Assembly: GCA_001600695.1 (NCBI GenBank)
Contig: BCKQ01000009.1
Span: forward strand, 434,001 to 498,000
Source: Ascoidea asiatica
Taxonomy: Eukaryota > Ascomycota > Saccharomycetes > Ascoideales > Ascoideaceae
DNA: 64,000 nt
Direction: 5' to 3'
Shown: positions 9,640 through 21,217 of the stretch, piece after piece
Layout: each line of letters begins with the position of its first letter
Position numbering within the stretch: position 1 is the stretch's first letter
Program-made: the position numbers and the translations under genes
Notes under the pieces: generated by a model
Databases searched by the model: none
What the model was told of the DNA's origin: nothing
What the model saw: only the letters and a program-made list of their open reading frames with translations

Positions 9640-11631
9640 TGATTTTACTTATTACCTCTAATAGATACTATTGGAATAATCAAGTTTTAGGAAGCTATAT
9701 CTTGAGTTTGTTGTTTGATGACAATTTTTATTTTCTATTTCATGATTAGATTTGAATAACGTATTTTAATATATTTTTATTCATTCACTTACAAAAATTA
9801 TTTTTTGTAGAATGATTCAAATATTATAGAATCTATAACAGTTCTATTATTTTTGGGGCTTTTTATATCCAAAACGCAATAATGGAGCTAAGAAGTACCA
9901 TTTGTAAAAGCGTATCACACCTGGAGGTTGAATAGAATAGATTCAATGGAAAATTAAAGACAGAAAGAACTTTTATTATTTAAATTCAGTTTGTTATCTC
10001 TTTGAGTTATGTTTTCATTTGGTCTTTTTTTTATCCTGTAATTATAATTGGTAATCAAAACTGCTTGCGTTGATTAGCCAGACTTACATATACAATTCAA
10101 TTTAAATAAAACATTATGGATGAAAAAATAGAAAAAATTCTAAGATTTACTGTTTATTATGAAAGTACTTTGCTTTAAATAAAGACATCTCAAGGGGTAT
10201 TTTAATGAAAAAGATTCATAAGAAATCAATAATAATCATCAAAAAAACAAATTGAATAGGAATTCTAAAGAGCTAAAATAATGTTCTGATAAAGAGATTC
10301 AAATCAGTCAATTTCAATTGTTTCTTTATTCCTTTAATTCATTTAATTTCAATTAATATATGGTGCTGTGAACCAAATTAGTGGATCCAATAATTACTAT
10401 TCTTCTGTACATTGCTGGGCAGGAGGTGACAGATTAAGAATCCAAGAAGTGAAGACGCGTAAAACAGAAAAGGTAAACAAGAATAACTCAAACACGAAGA
10501 AAGTACCGTGAACACGTAAGAATAAAAACACCACAACACCAAAACAACGCGAAAATAAACAAAACCAATCAAAAAGGGGCCACATGGCGGGGCAGCGTGC
10601 CTGCGAGTTTTGCGGCTGCAGCTTTTGCGGCTGCGACTGAAACGCAAGCCAGCGACCGCATTTTTCTAAACGTGACCATACTAGCCTCAAACATCACAAC
10701 TCGAGCCACACCTGCCGCTTTAAAACCTGAAAAGAGGCCAGTTTTGTGTCTTTTCTTCCTCTGCTCACCAGATATACTAATATTAAATATTCCAGTTCTA
10801 ATTCCAATTCCACTTCCAGAACTGTCACGAAAGATTCTTTTTTATCTTCCATTTCACTCATATTTTTATTCTTCCTTTCTTCACTCCTAAAATATACTAT
10901 ATCAATGCCAATTGGGTCCCAGATAAAAGTAAAGATTTGATTAAATACCCTTCTTTATCCATCTCATTATCATTACAATCATCAATATTATTATCATCTT
11001 CATTATCAATAGGTATATATCATTTTGATTATCTTATTCATTTCGTTAAATTTAATTATTCATATCCTTAATCTCATTTGTCGTTACTGTTTTCAACCAA
11101 TATTATATAATCTTTTCATCTTTAATTTAACCAATAAGAAAATCCAAGAAATAAACCTTTTTTAAATTCAATAAATTCATATTCCTTTAATAGATTCCAT
11201 CATACCACATAATATCATATAAAATCATATAAAATCATTTAGAATCATATAATATCATATCTCATAAATAAAATTATTATTATCTTCAAATAGAAAAGCA
11301 TCTTAGCTTTAGTTATATCCGATAATTGACCCTGATTTTAATCTTTAAAAAATTTTGATTCACAAATTTCGATTCCTGATTCATTCATATAAATTATTTC
11401 TTTTTTTTTCAGTTAAGGTACTCACCTCCTAAATTCTTCATCAAATTTATAAATATTACTATAAATATCAATATCAATACATTCATAAAAACATACTTTC
11501 CTAATATAATCATCATATATATCTTATACAGTATATATCTTTCATATATATATGATATATATATATATAAAGTATAAGTATAAGAATCATCTTATATTAT
11601 ATATTTCATTTCATAATCATTATTCAAAATA
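9640..11631. other. 2-kb spacer upstream of the forkhead gene
   Basis: No supported gene. About 10560-10740 is a GC-rich island in which TTTTGCGGCTGC occurs twice close together. G1/S-type words lie just upstream (see the separate entry). After 10980 the sequence is AT-rich, with ATATC/ATATA repeats near 11215-11260 and 11520-11580. These form a long leader or core promoter for the gene starting at 11632. Confidence 0.45.
10455..10555. promoter_or_regulatory. MCB/SCB-type G1/S words upstream of the HCM1-like gene
   Basis: ACGCGT (MluI cell-cycle box, bound by MBF) is at 10455-10460 and ACGCGAAA (a fused MCB/SCB word) is at about 10548-10555. Yeast HCM1 peaks late in G1 under MBF/SBF, so the words fit the downstream gene. 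The distance to its ATG, about 1.1 kb, is long, so the link is inference. Confidence 0.4.
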
Positions 11632-11904
11632 ATGTCTCCAATTTCAAAAACAAAATTTTCTTTATCCTCTAATTCAAATTCAAATTCAAATCAAAATTCA
11701 AATTCAAATTCAAATTCAAACTCAAACTCAAATACAAATACAAATACAAATAATTTAATTGATTCAAATTTAATGAAATCTTTAAATTCAATTCATTTAC
11801 CAAAATCAATTCAAATTTCTCAAAATAATTCTTTAACTCCTCCAAATACTGATAATTCTGCAATAAGATTAAAAACTATAATAACTAATAATAATAATCA
11901 TAAT

Positions 11905-11944
<40 letters not shown>

Positions 11945-14520
11945 TTCTTCATATTAATCTGAATAATATAAATTTAAATAATAACTTGAATAGTAATTCA
12001 AATAATAAAACAATTGCTCCTTCTTTATTATCTCCTTCTTTATCTTCTCCTCAATTTAATATCACTAATAATATTAAATCAAATTCCAATACCATTAACA
12101 ATATCCAAGTTTCCTCTACAAATTCTCAAGCAAGTCCATCTACTTTATTATATAATTTAAATAATTCTTCTCCAACTAATAATTCAATATTAGTTAAATC
12201 TAAATTAAATTTAAAATCAAAATCAAATTCAAAATATATTAATTTTGATTCAAAATTAGATAATAATAATATAAAATCTGTTATAATCTCAAATACTAAC
12301 GTTTCTAATATAACTTCTTCACCTTCTAATTCCCTTTCTTCACAATCACAATCACAATCTCAATCTCAAAATTCAATATTGAAATCAAAACAAAAACCTA
12401 AACAAAAATCATCAAAAGTTAAATCAAAAGTAAAATCAAACTCAATTAATAAAAATACAGATACCCAAAATTCAACAAAAAATATTATAACAAATAAAGA
12501 AGAAAAACCTCCTTTTAGTTATGCAAATCTTATAGCTTTAGCTATCTTAAGATCAATTGAAAAAAAATTAACTTTATCTCAAATTTATAATTGGATTTCA
12601 AATTCTTTTTCTTTTTATAAAAAAAATGATTCTGGTTGGCAAAATTCAATAAGACATAATTTATCTTTAAATAAAGCTTTTGTAAAAACTGAAAAATCAA
12701 AAGATGGTAAAGGTCATTATTGGAAAATTGATCCAAATTATGAATATCAATTTTTTAAAATTTCTGTTAAAAAATCTTTTACTGCAAAATCAAATTTAAT
12801 TAATAATAATAATAATACCAATAATATCAAAAGTAATAAAATTTATGCTCAAAATCAAAATCAACATCAAAATCCTCAATTACCAAAACCAAAAAAATTA
12901 TGTTTTGATATAATTTCAACTTCTTCAAATAATTCAAATAAAATTTCTTCATTAACTTCTTCTTTAATATCTCTTTCTGATAATAATATAAATACTAAAA
13001 ATAATATAAATAATAATAATGAAAATCAAAATGATGTATATGATCCAACAACTGATCCTTTATCTTCCGAATCAGATGAATTACCTAATGATATATTTAA
13101 TACAAACAATACATCAAATTCAATCACTGTTCATAATCAATCAAAAAATGATATTTCATCACATTCAAATAAAAGTTTCACATTCATAACTAATATAAAT
13201 AATAATAATATCAATAGTATCAATAATAATAAGAAGAAAAATAATACTAAAAAAAGTAATACTTATAATACCGAGAATACTATTATCAATAAAAGTAGTA
13301 AGAAAAGTAATATTCAAAATAATGTTGACAATAGTTTTGATAACACTCATAATACTAGCATTAATAATAGTCTGAAGATTAATTATGACTCAGATGATAC
13401 TCAAGATGATAAAACTCAAACTCCACTCACCAAACAAAAATCATATAATCCTTTTAATACAACTAAACAAATCTCAGATACTCCAATGAATATTCACAAT
13501 ATCAACAATATTCCAGATTTTAGTTTTAATCTTATAAGTCCAATAAAAAGATCAAATTCTGCAATAGGTTTAGAAAGATATTCAATTAGAAAAAAAAGAA
13601 AATTAGATGATCAAGAAATTGATGAGTATATCGATCATAATTTTATTAATCTGGAAAAATTGGAAGAAAATTCAATAAAATTTAATGAAAATGAAAATGA
13701 TAATGAAATTGAAATTAATAATAAATTAAATGGTAACATAGATAATCAAAATTTAATTTTAACTAAAAAATTAAAAACTTCACATGATGAAGAATTTTTA
13801 AATACTTTTTCAAATTCTCCTTCTTTGGAAAGACCTTTTACTCTTTCAAATTCAATACCTTTTACCTCATCTTTCAATTGCAATTTAAACTTTGAATTAT
13901 CTCCATTAAGAAGAAGGCAAACTGGTCCAATATTATTAAATTTAGAACCTGTGACTCCAGCTTCAAAGTCATCTAATTTTAGTCAAAAAAATATGATAAT
14001 GAACACTAATTGTAATCCGAAATTAAATAATAGTATTTTTAGTACTTCAAAAGATGATAATTTATTCAATTTCGCTTTTCCAAATAGAACACCAATAAAT
14101 AATAAAAGTTATAAAACTCCATGCAGAATAAAAACTCCAAGCAGGATAAAAACTCCAAGTTCTGCTTCTATAATGAAAAAAATATGGAATACTCCAAGTT
14201 ATTTAGATGATTTTTACACATCTCCTAGCATTTCAAGGTCAAATAATTATTTTGAGGATGATCAGATTTTTAATTCATATTATGGATCTCCTGGTCGAAA
14301 TTCTTCAAAAAGTTCTAAGAAAAATAAAACCTCTCAATTTTATCAAGAAAGTTATAATTCATTAGGAAATGATTTTATCAGCGAAGATATTTTTAGGGTT
14401 GTCAAAAAAGTTGTTGGATCAGAAGTTGATCCAGATAATTTAAAATCTGGTGAAAATGCTCCTTTTGTCAGTGGAACTCGTTCAGCTCCAGAAACTCCGA
14501 TTAAAAAAAAAATTCTATGA
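11632..14520 (+). CDS. HCM1: Forkhead transcription factor, Hcm1 type
   Basis: Forkhead DNA-binding regulator; S. cerevisiae Hcm1 activates S-phase genes for spindle and chromosome segregation. The forkhead domain is at about residues 291-380: [15 protein letters not shown] opens it, and the recognition helix [15 protein letters not shown] is intact. No FHA domain is visible, which argues against Fkh1/Fkh2; domain spacing and the following FFK motif fit Hcm1. At 962 residues it is much longer than Hcm1 (about 560), mainly through Asn and Ser-Asn runs in the first 280 residues and middle. Many Ser/Thr-Pro sites in the C-terminal half (SPIKR, SPLRRR, TPIKKK) suggest CDK control. ATG start at 11632. 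Confidence 0.8.
11880..11945 (+). repeat. (AAT)n microsatellite coding poly-Asn
   Basis: Near-perfect AAT run inside the forkhead gene, coding an Asn run. A hexamer-type AATTCA/AACTCA run at 11675-11735 codes alternating Ser-Asn. Both are expected to vary in length between strains. Confidence 0.8.
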
Positions 14521-15039
14521 GTGATTTACATAAACAAATCGGTTAGTTAAACAGGTGATTCACTTTTTTTTTTTTCTTGCATAGTTTATTTTTTTGGTTT
14601 ATCCTTTTCTTGTCAGTGAATTGCTTCTATTTTTATTATTTTTTCAATGGTTTTTAGCAATTTTAATATTTTTTTTGGTTTTCATTATGCTTTTTAATTT
14701 TTTTTTTTTTTTCTTTACCTTTCGAGTCAATATTTTGTGTTTTTGTTTAAAATTTTATTTTTCTTTTTGGGTTACAACTTTATTAATTATTTTCTTTTGA
14801 AACTTCTTTACTGTATAATATTAGTTAAATCAGCATTTTCGATAACTTCATATTAAATTCTACAATAAATAATTGAGAAAATTTTGTGTTTCAATCTCCT
14901 TTCAATTTGAAAGTTTTTGAACAAAAAATTCGTTTAAAATTTCAGTTTGGACAATCTTACAAAATTTAATATATAATTTAATTTATATTTATACTTATAG
15001 CTACAATGGTATATAATTGTAAAATTATTTCGTAATAAA
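14521..15039. other. Convergent 3' spacer between HCM1-like and ILV6
   Basis: Shared 3' flank of two converging genes. Very T-rich on the plus strand (long T runs at 14563-14800), consistent with 3'-end formation signals. No gene supported. Confidence 0.45.
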
Positions 15040-15987
15040 CTAACCAGGAGGAAGCTGAGAAACATCAACAACATCAGAAGTATTTTTCTCAGGTAACTCA
15101 GGATCAATATTATCTAAAGGAGTTCTTGGTAGAGCCATCATACCAGATCTAGCAACTTCTAATACACCAAAGTTTTTAATCAATCTCAAGAAACTTGAAA
15201 TTCTTGAAGGTTTTGCAGATAATTCAATAATACAATTTCTATCACTAATATCAACGATTTTACCACCGAACTGCTTTGCTAAAGAATCTAAAGAATTAAG
15301 ATAAGTATGCTTTAATCTTAAAACTTCACTTAAAGGTAAATTTCTTGGATGATATTTCGAATTTAAAACTTCTTTATTAACTTGGATGTTTAAATCCTGA
15401 TTAATATTGTTATCCAGTAAATGGTTTGAAATCAAATCTTGAAAGTATTCAGGACCTAAAAGAGAAACTCTGGTTAATAACAATTCTCTTTTTATGATCT
15501 GAGAGTTGGTATAATCTAAAACTGCAAATACGGGAACTAAATCTTCAATTTGTCTTCTTGCTTGTTCAATTATTGCATCTTGACCTTCTAATACAATTGT
15601 CATTCTAGATAAATCACTAACATCAGTACTGCAAACAACTAAAGAATCAATATTAAATCCTCTACCAGCCAAAGTTGAAGAAATCAAAGCTAGAACACCC
15701 GGTTCATTTTGTACTAAACAGTTTAAAACATGTTGTTTTTTTGGAGCTTTTGATGGTAATGGGGTCTCATATAATATTGAAGAAACAGCAGAATTAGCAG
15801 ACCACCCAGCTGGAGTTTCTAATACAGGTAATGGTGGCCTTTTTGAATTTCTATGTAAAGCTTTATAAGCTAAAGCAGCGGTTGAAGAACTTTGAAATCT
15901 TTTCAATGTTAAACTTGAATTACAAGCATTTAAATATTTTAAATTTGAAGAAACCAACTGAGAAGATCTTTTGAATGAATAACTCAT
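15040..15987 (-). CDS. ILV6: Acetolactate synthase regulatory subunit, mitochondrial
   Basis: Regulatory subunit of acetohydroxyacid synthase, the first committed step of Val/Leu/Ile synthesis in mitochondria; it stimulates Ilv2 and confers Val feedback inhibition. 315 residues, the usual fungal length. An N-terminal Ser/Arg/Lys-rich targeting peptide is followed by the ACT domain (HVLNCLVQNEPGVLALI with GRGFNIDSL) and a second C-terminal ACT-like half (HTYLNSLDSLAKQFGGKIVD onward). Start is the ATG complementing 15985-15987. No CTG codons. Confidence 0.95.
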   Translation of the reverse strand: MSYSFKRSSQLVSSNLKYLNACNSSLTLKRFQSSSTAALAYKALHRNSKRPPLPVLETPAGWSANSAVSSILYETPLPSKAPKKQHVLNCLVQNEPGVLALISSTLAGRGFNIDSLVVCSTDVSDLSRMTIVLEGQDAIIEQARRQIEDLVPVFAVLDYTNSQIIKRELLLTRVSLLGPEYFQDLISNHLLDNNINQDLNIQVNKEVLNSKYHPRNLPLSEVLRLKHTYLNSLDSLAKQFGGKIVDISDRNCIIELSAKPSRISSFLRLIKNFGVLEVARSGMMALPRTPLDNIDPELPEKNTSDVVDVSQLPPG

Positions 15988-17066
15988 TTTTAGAATTGAA
16001 AAATTGAATGAAGTAAATTTGGTTTCCTTCTAGTTCGATAAATTCAAGTTCTTTATCTATTTATATAAGCACCTCAAGTATATTTTTTTATCAAAATAAA
16101 AGAAAAGTTCTAAGAGTGATAAACATTTGGAAAATTAGTCACTAAGATGTCCAGTATTAAGTCGAAATTCCATCGATAAAAAGAAAGCTTGAAGTAAAAG
16201 ATAAACTCAGTATGGATTGAGTCATTAGAGGCGGATTTCACGGATAGTTTTTAGCGGATTAATCTAATTGGTATTGTTTTTAAATTAGCCAATTTAATGA
16301 ATAACACATTAACAGCTGACTGTCATCCAACATCTCATTAGCAGAGATTTTATTACGGAAATTGATATTTACTACGGATTTATTTTTATTTTAAGATATC
16401 GGCAAAAGCAGCCTATTGAACGAGCTCCGGAACAGGACCGTTAATGGAGTAAACTTTATTTTATAAACATGCATGCAATAATATGTACCCATAAAACACC
16501 ATTTTGCAGAACAATTGATAAACCTTAATTAAGCTTAAAATTTCATGAAAATTAAATGTGAATCAAGAACAATTTCAAATAAATTAATGGAAAAGAAAAA
16601 AAAAATATCACTGTTTTTATTTTTGTCTAGCAGTATTATAAAAACAATCAGAAATTTGGCAACAATAATATAAAATATTGATGAAGATCAACTTGATTCA
16701 ATATCTCATATGCCAACTTTTTTTTCAAGGAACATTTGAATGAATAAGTAAAACATTTTAGGGGTATAATCGCAAGTGAAACTTCAATAAAAAACTTTGT
16801 GGGAGGATACCTTCCATAATTAAACAGTTTTTGGGAGTTTCAAATAATTTTTAAATAGGTTTTCATCTTTTATAATGAAAAAATAGGTAGAGTATTTGCA
16901 AAAGAATAGCAAAATAGCTTTTCACATATCGCTGTTCATTTTAATTTGTTGTTTAAATATAGTGAGATAAAATAGATATAAGAAAAATAAAGGTTAAAAG
17001 AATTAAAAAGAAAAAGAAGTTAAATAATCAATGAATCAAAGCTGAAACTTTGAAGAAATCAAATGT
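15988..17066. other. ILV6 promoter and 3' flank of the permease gene
   Basis: No gene supported. Two factor sites near ILV6 are listed separately. The part beyond 16450 is AT-rich with no recognisable feature. Confidence 0.4.
16218..16436. promoter_or_regulatory. Gcn4 site and Leu3-like site upstream of ILV6
   Basis: TGAGTCA at 16218-16224 is a perfect Gcn4 (general amino-acid control) site about 230 bases from the ILV6 ATG. CCGGAACAGG at 16427-16436 differs by one base from the Leu3 palindrome CCGGNNCCGG. Both factors control branched-chain amino-acid genes in yeast, so the pair fits the neighbour well. Occupancy is inference. Confidence 0.55.
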
Positions 17067-18683
17067 TCAATATTTGTATCTAAAATTTCTATTCTCAAAA
17101 TCAGTAAAATCTTTGAAACCATCAATTTGAGCTTGTTTAGCCATTTCATCGGTATAAACACCTCCAGCTTCTTTATTTCTTCTTTTATTTCTAGAAATCA
17201 TGATAAATCCATAAACTATCGATAAAACCATAATTACACAATAACATGTCATCATACCTGTCATACCAGATTTATATCTAGGTGCTTCTTTTGTATAAAA
17301 AATATTAGCACCAACAATATTTGCAGCAGCATAAAATAAAAAGTAAAGACCAGTTGCAAGAGTTCTTTTTGATTGACCTGCAACGTTTGCATTAATTAAA
17401 ACCCAAGCTAAAATAACTGGAGCGCCAACAATATATTGAAGCCAAGTACAACCAACTAAAGGCCATTTTTTATCAAGTGAAATGATTTTAAGTCCAATTA
17501 AACCACTTAAAGGAAAAATACAAGAAGCAAATAATAATATACAACGTATATTTGAAAAATATAAGGCAACCACACCCATACCAAAAATCCAAATTAATTC
17601 AAATGCACCTGTTGGTAATTGTAAAGCAGTTGCAGAAATTCCACTAAATCCAAAACCTTTAATCAAAGCACTTTGAAAATTTGAAATTCCACCATTAATA
17701 ACACCACAACAAAAACCAGTTAAAGCTAAAATAATTACTCCGACATCAATTAAAGCTTCAGAAGCTTGTTTTTTCTTAAATTCAGTATCTTTAATACCCA
17801 TTGAATTTTTAGAAATTCTATCTACAACTATGATTTTTTCTTTTTCAGTTAAAAATTTTGCAGAAGCTGGAGAATCTGGACAAAACAAATAAAATAAAAC
17901 AGACCAAACTAAATTTAATAAACCAATAACTAAGAAAATTAATTTCCATGGTTTTATTGCAGCATGAGTAGCATGACCTAAACCAAAAGATAATAAAGCA
18001 CCAACAATAGTTGAAATACCATTACAACTTAAAATAGCACACATTCTAAAAGGTTGTTCAGCTCTTGTATAAAACATACTATTCAATTGCATTACAGATG
18101 GAGAAATTCCAGCTTCTAAACAACCTAAAAGAAATCTTAAAACTAAAATTCCACCATAATTTTTAGCACCAATATGACCAATTAAAATAATTGCCCAAAC
18201 AAATAACATTACAGCAGTATACTTTGCAACAGGAACCTTTTGAATAATATAATTTGCAGGTAAAGCACAAGCCATATAACCAAAATTAAAAATAGAAGCA
18301 GTCCATGAATAACGTTGACCAACATCAATATGTAAATCAGCTTTAAAAGAATAAGCAGCAGCATAATTTAAAGATAATTTATCTAAGAATTGTAAAGTAT
18401 ATGTAATCATAAGAATTGGTAAAATATGTAAATCAATTTTTCTTCTTAATTTTTTATATTGTTCTTCACTATAAATTTCATCTTTAAAATCTTGAGCTTT
18501 TTTAAATAAATCTAAACCAATAATATGAGAATCAATAATTTCATTAGAATCAGAAGATTTATTAGCTTTTGAATTTTTTTCTAAATCTATTTTTTCATTT
18601 TCATTTGAAATATTTGGATTACTTTTTACATTTATTTTAATGTTTGTTTTATTATCTTTATCGGAAAGCGAAATTGAAGACAT
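17067..18683 (-). CDS. MFS transporter of the allantoate permease (anion:cation symporter) family
   Basis: Twelve-helix major facilitator, 538 residues, related to Dal5/Thi73/Seo1-type permeases that import allantoate, ureidosuccinate, nicotinate or other organic anions. Visible: a cytosolic N-terminal tail with a Glu/Asn-rich segment, RRKIDLHILPILMITYTLQFLDKLSLNYA opening helix 1 (typical of the family), and RFLLGCLEAGISPSVMQL in helices 4-5. A central cytosolic loop follows PDSPASAKFLTEKEK. The substrate cannot be read from sequence. GATA words upstream point to nitrogen regulation. ATG complement at 18681-18683. Confidence 0.8.
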   Translation of the reverse strand: MSSISLSDKDNKTNIKINVKSNPNISNENEKIDLEKNSKANKSSDSNEIIDSHIIGLDLFKKAQDFKDEIYSEEQYKKLRRKIDLHILPILMITYTLQFLDKLSLNYAAAYSFKADLHIDVGQRYSWTASIFNFGYMACALPANYIIQKVPVAKYTAVMLFVWAIILIGHIGAKNYGGILVLRFLLGCLEAGISPSVMQLNSMFYTRAEQPFRMCAILSCNGISTIVGALLSFGLGHATHAAIKPWKLIFLVIGLLNLVWSVLFYLFCPDSPASAKFLTEKEKIIVVDRISKNSMGIKDTEFKKKQASEALIDVGVIILALTGFCCGVINGGISNFQSALIKGFGFSGISATALQLPTGAFELIWIFGMGVVALYFSNIRCILLFASCIFPLSGLIGLKIISLDKKWPLVGCTWLQYIVGAPVILAWVLINANVAGQSKRTLATGLYFLFYAAANIVGANIFYTKEAPRYKSGMTGMMTCYCVIMVLSIVYGFIMISRNKRRNKEAGGVYTDEMAKQAQIDGFKDFTDFENRNFRYKY

Positions 18684-18921
18684 TTTTGAAAAAAAGGAAC
18701 TTATAGCAAATTAGAGAATTATTATAAAATCTTAGACAACCTTTAATCCTTATTTTTGGAAATTATAGAGAATTAAATAAGATAATTTCAAGACATTTTA
18801 TAAAATTTGAAAATTAAAATAATCAATTGAAATTTAGCAATTATTGGAAATTTTTGTGCTTCATTGTTCTTTTTTAATAATTGTTTATTTGAAGTAATTT
18901 GGTTGTCATATCATATAATAT

Positions 18922-18984
18922 CTTATCTTACGTTGTTTTCTTTTCTTTTCTTTTTTGATTTGTGTAGTCTTATCTTATCTTATC
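18922..18984 (-). promoter_or_regulatory. Cluster of four GATAAG sites upstream of the permease
   Basis: CTTATC (GATAAG on the minus strand) occurs at 18922-18927 and three times overlapping at 18969-18974, 18974-18979 and 18979-18984, about 240-300 bases from the permease ATG. GATAAG pairs are the UAS-NTR bound by Gln3/Gat1 in nitrogen catabolite repression. This agrees with an allantoate-type permease such as DAL5. Confidence 0.6.
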
Positions 18985-19483
18985 TAGTACAATACTATTT
19001 TAGTTTATGATTGATTTTATATCTAATGATATGTATTCTTTTATAAAAATAAGGAACTTTTTTATGTAATTTGAATTGTTTTAGCTTGTTCTTTGTTTTG
19101 TAAAATTGCTGTGAGTTGTAAGTTTCTTCTGAATCATTAGGTATTTAAATCTTCGGTTAAAAAGTAAAAGCAGAAGCTAATAAAAAAAGAAGCTTCATGA
19201 TTTTTTTCCAAGATATTTTAAGATTAAAACTACTCAAAATGCGAGAAGTTTGCTATCGGAAATGATCTCGGAGCTCTCAATGCCAAACTCTAAATTCCTA
19301 ATTAACCCAGATAATCTTGATTAATTAACTCAAAAAACAAGCTAATTTCCAAAGTTTTGTCAATTTGCAACGTTACAGTCGTTTAATAGTGGGCTAGTTT
19401 CTAAATTTTAACTCAAAATTACCAATAATTGAATATTCAAATGTTCAAATCGCAAGAATTTCCTGAAACAAATCCAAAGAAGG

Positions 19484-19678
19484 GCACAAACGCGTAAATC
19501 AGCACAAACGCGTAGCACCCCAGACACGTGAAAATAAACTTAGTTACCCGCCTATATTTTTTAATCGCACCTCAATCAAGCTATCTCTGCTCATTTTTCT
19601 CACTTTCACTTTGCCCAAATTACTCAAATCTGGAAAATAGGCGCGATGAAGCTTTAAGAAAAAAATGCACGACACGTG
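19484..19678. promoter_or_regulatory. Duplicated MCB boxes with Reb1 and Cbf1-type words
   Basis: GCACAAACGCGTA occurs twice (19484-19496 and 19502-19514), putting two ACGCGT MCB boxes exactly 18 bases apart. CACGTG is present at 19525-19530 and 19673-19678, and TTACCCG (Reb1 core) at 19544-19550. This density is typical of a promoter active at G1/S. The only candidate target to the right is the decayed coding region starting near 19860. Confidence 0.55.
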
Positions 19679-19849
19679 ACTAACGTACCTGATTATCCTC
19701 AAGTGAATACATAGGCGACCGATAACGATAACCTTAATGTTTACTTAGATCAAGAATTAGTTGATAAAATAAATATATAAGTAAAATAAATAGTTTGGAT
19801 TAGTTTGATTTTAAGACAGTTAATCAACCATAATTTTAACAAAGGAAGA

Positions 19850-20860
19850 AATATTGGATGAGCTTGGTTTGTATATTTTAGTTCAAAATCTTGCTGAAAC
19901 TCAAATGTAATCTATTGGAGGGATTCATTAAGGAAAAATAATTAATCAAATAAATAAAGTTGATGTAAATTTGAATTTAATATACTTCAAGTAGCATTAC
20001 TTCCATAACAAAAAAATGATTTAATAAATTAAAAGGTTAAAGCTGCAATTTGTAAAGCTGTAATTTGTATGAGGAGTCCGAATTAAGTCAATGAAATACT
20101 TCAAGAGAATAATTAAAGGCAAGAGAAATTTGAGGATATTAATTCTCATAGAGTATACCAGTAATTACTTTTTTTGGAAAACAGATTTCAATCAATTGAA
20201 TTTTAAGCAATAAAAAAGTCTCGCAAATTTTCTTCTTGTTTGATTATTCAAACTATTTTTGAAAGTTTATTTAACTCATTGTTCCATATTAATACAGATA
20301 TCTATCTGAATTTATCCCTTTGATCTAAGAATTTGTGCTTAAGAAAAGTTAACTAAAGAAGAAAAAAAAAGGAGAACCTAAAGACATTATAGAAGATGTT
20401 AATTAAAAAAAATTGAAATTGATGGTGCAATTCCAGATCAAACTTTAAAAGATGAAAGCAATAATGATTTAAATTCTTTTGAATTTAAATCAAATTTAAT
20501 AAAAAATAAGTAAAATCTTTATTATTGAACAAGACAAGCAAGCTATTAGGTTTAATAATCCATTGAGTGAAACGACAATCAATAATCAAATTCCAATCCT
20601 AGATTTATCTTCAAAATCACCAAATTCTCAATTGAAGGTTTTTAAAAAAAATATTTTGAAATTTTAATTTAGTTTCCGATCCAAAATAAAGTTTCAATTT
20701 CAATCTTAGGTGATAAAAACATCTTAGCAAATAAAGTTGTTAGATCTCACTAAATTTTCTATAAAGGGAAATTAAACTGGATTTATACTATCGATCAACT
20801 AAAAAAGAAATTTATTTACTTTCAAATGAAAATAAAAATACATATGATAAGATATAAAGT
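19850..20860 (+). pseudogene. Probable decayed protein gene of unknown family
   Basis: No long ORF, but protein-like stretches line up in order on the plus strand. One reads LTKEEILDELGLYILVQNLAE (from about 19849). Later stretches include KFEDINSHRVYQ, LLFLENRFQSIEF and FSSCLIIQTIFESLFNSL (about 20130-20280). Others are KIEIDGAIPDQTLKDESNN (about 20410-20470) and NNQIPILDLSSKSPNSQLK (about 20579-20637). They are broken by many stops, mostly TAA, and by frame changes, one at an A-run near 20360. Many TAA codons lie where CAA would read naturally. I do not recognise the family. Chance AT-rich reading cannot be excluded, but the upstream MCB promoter supports a former gene. Confidence 0.4.
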
Positions 20861-21217
20861 AAACACTGTTTTGTCTTTTATTTTGATTTATTTTTCCTTA
20901 TATTTTCTTTTTTGTATTTTCTTTGATGATGAATTTCATATTCTTTAGTCGGAATTAAATTTTTGCTTGAGTAAAACTCAAATTTTCTTGATTTTTTGAT
21001 TTTATTTCCCTTTCGACATACTCACTATACAGATATTTTAAGTATACTTTTGATAATAAACTCTTATATTTTCTTAATTTTAAATTCCATTGATTATTGG
21101 TCATTGGTTGTTAAATATAATATATTGGTTGATTATTGATTAAATAAAAACTTATATAATTAAGAGTAACATCTCCAATTACTTATATTGAGATATTCAT
21201 TCCTTTATACATAATAA
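20861..21217. other. Spacer right of the decayed gene
   Basis: T-rich then A-rich 3' flank of the cyclin gene. No feature recognised. Confidence 0.35.

Larger units (their letters stand above)
18684..19860. other. Spacer holding the permease promoter and a separate G1/S-type promoter block
   Basis: No open reading frame. The left part is the permease promoter with GATA sites. The right part (about 19480-19740) is a GC-richer block with paired MCB boxes, two CACGTG boxes and a Reb1-type word, pointing at the decayed region that follows. Confidence 0.5.

Noticed and set aside
10021-10080. 14-base match (minus strand) to conserved 18S rRNA GCUUGCGUUGAUUA, suggesting another guide RNA
   Set aside because: No C or D box at the needed spacing and no terminal stem; a match of this length is expected by chance across both strands.
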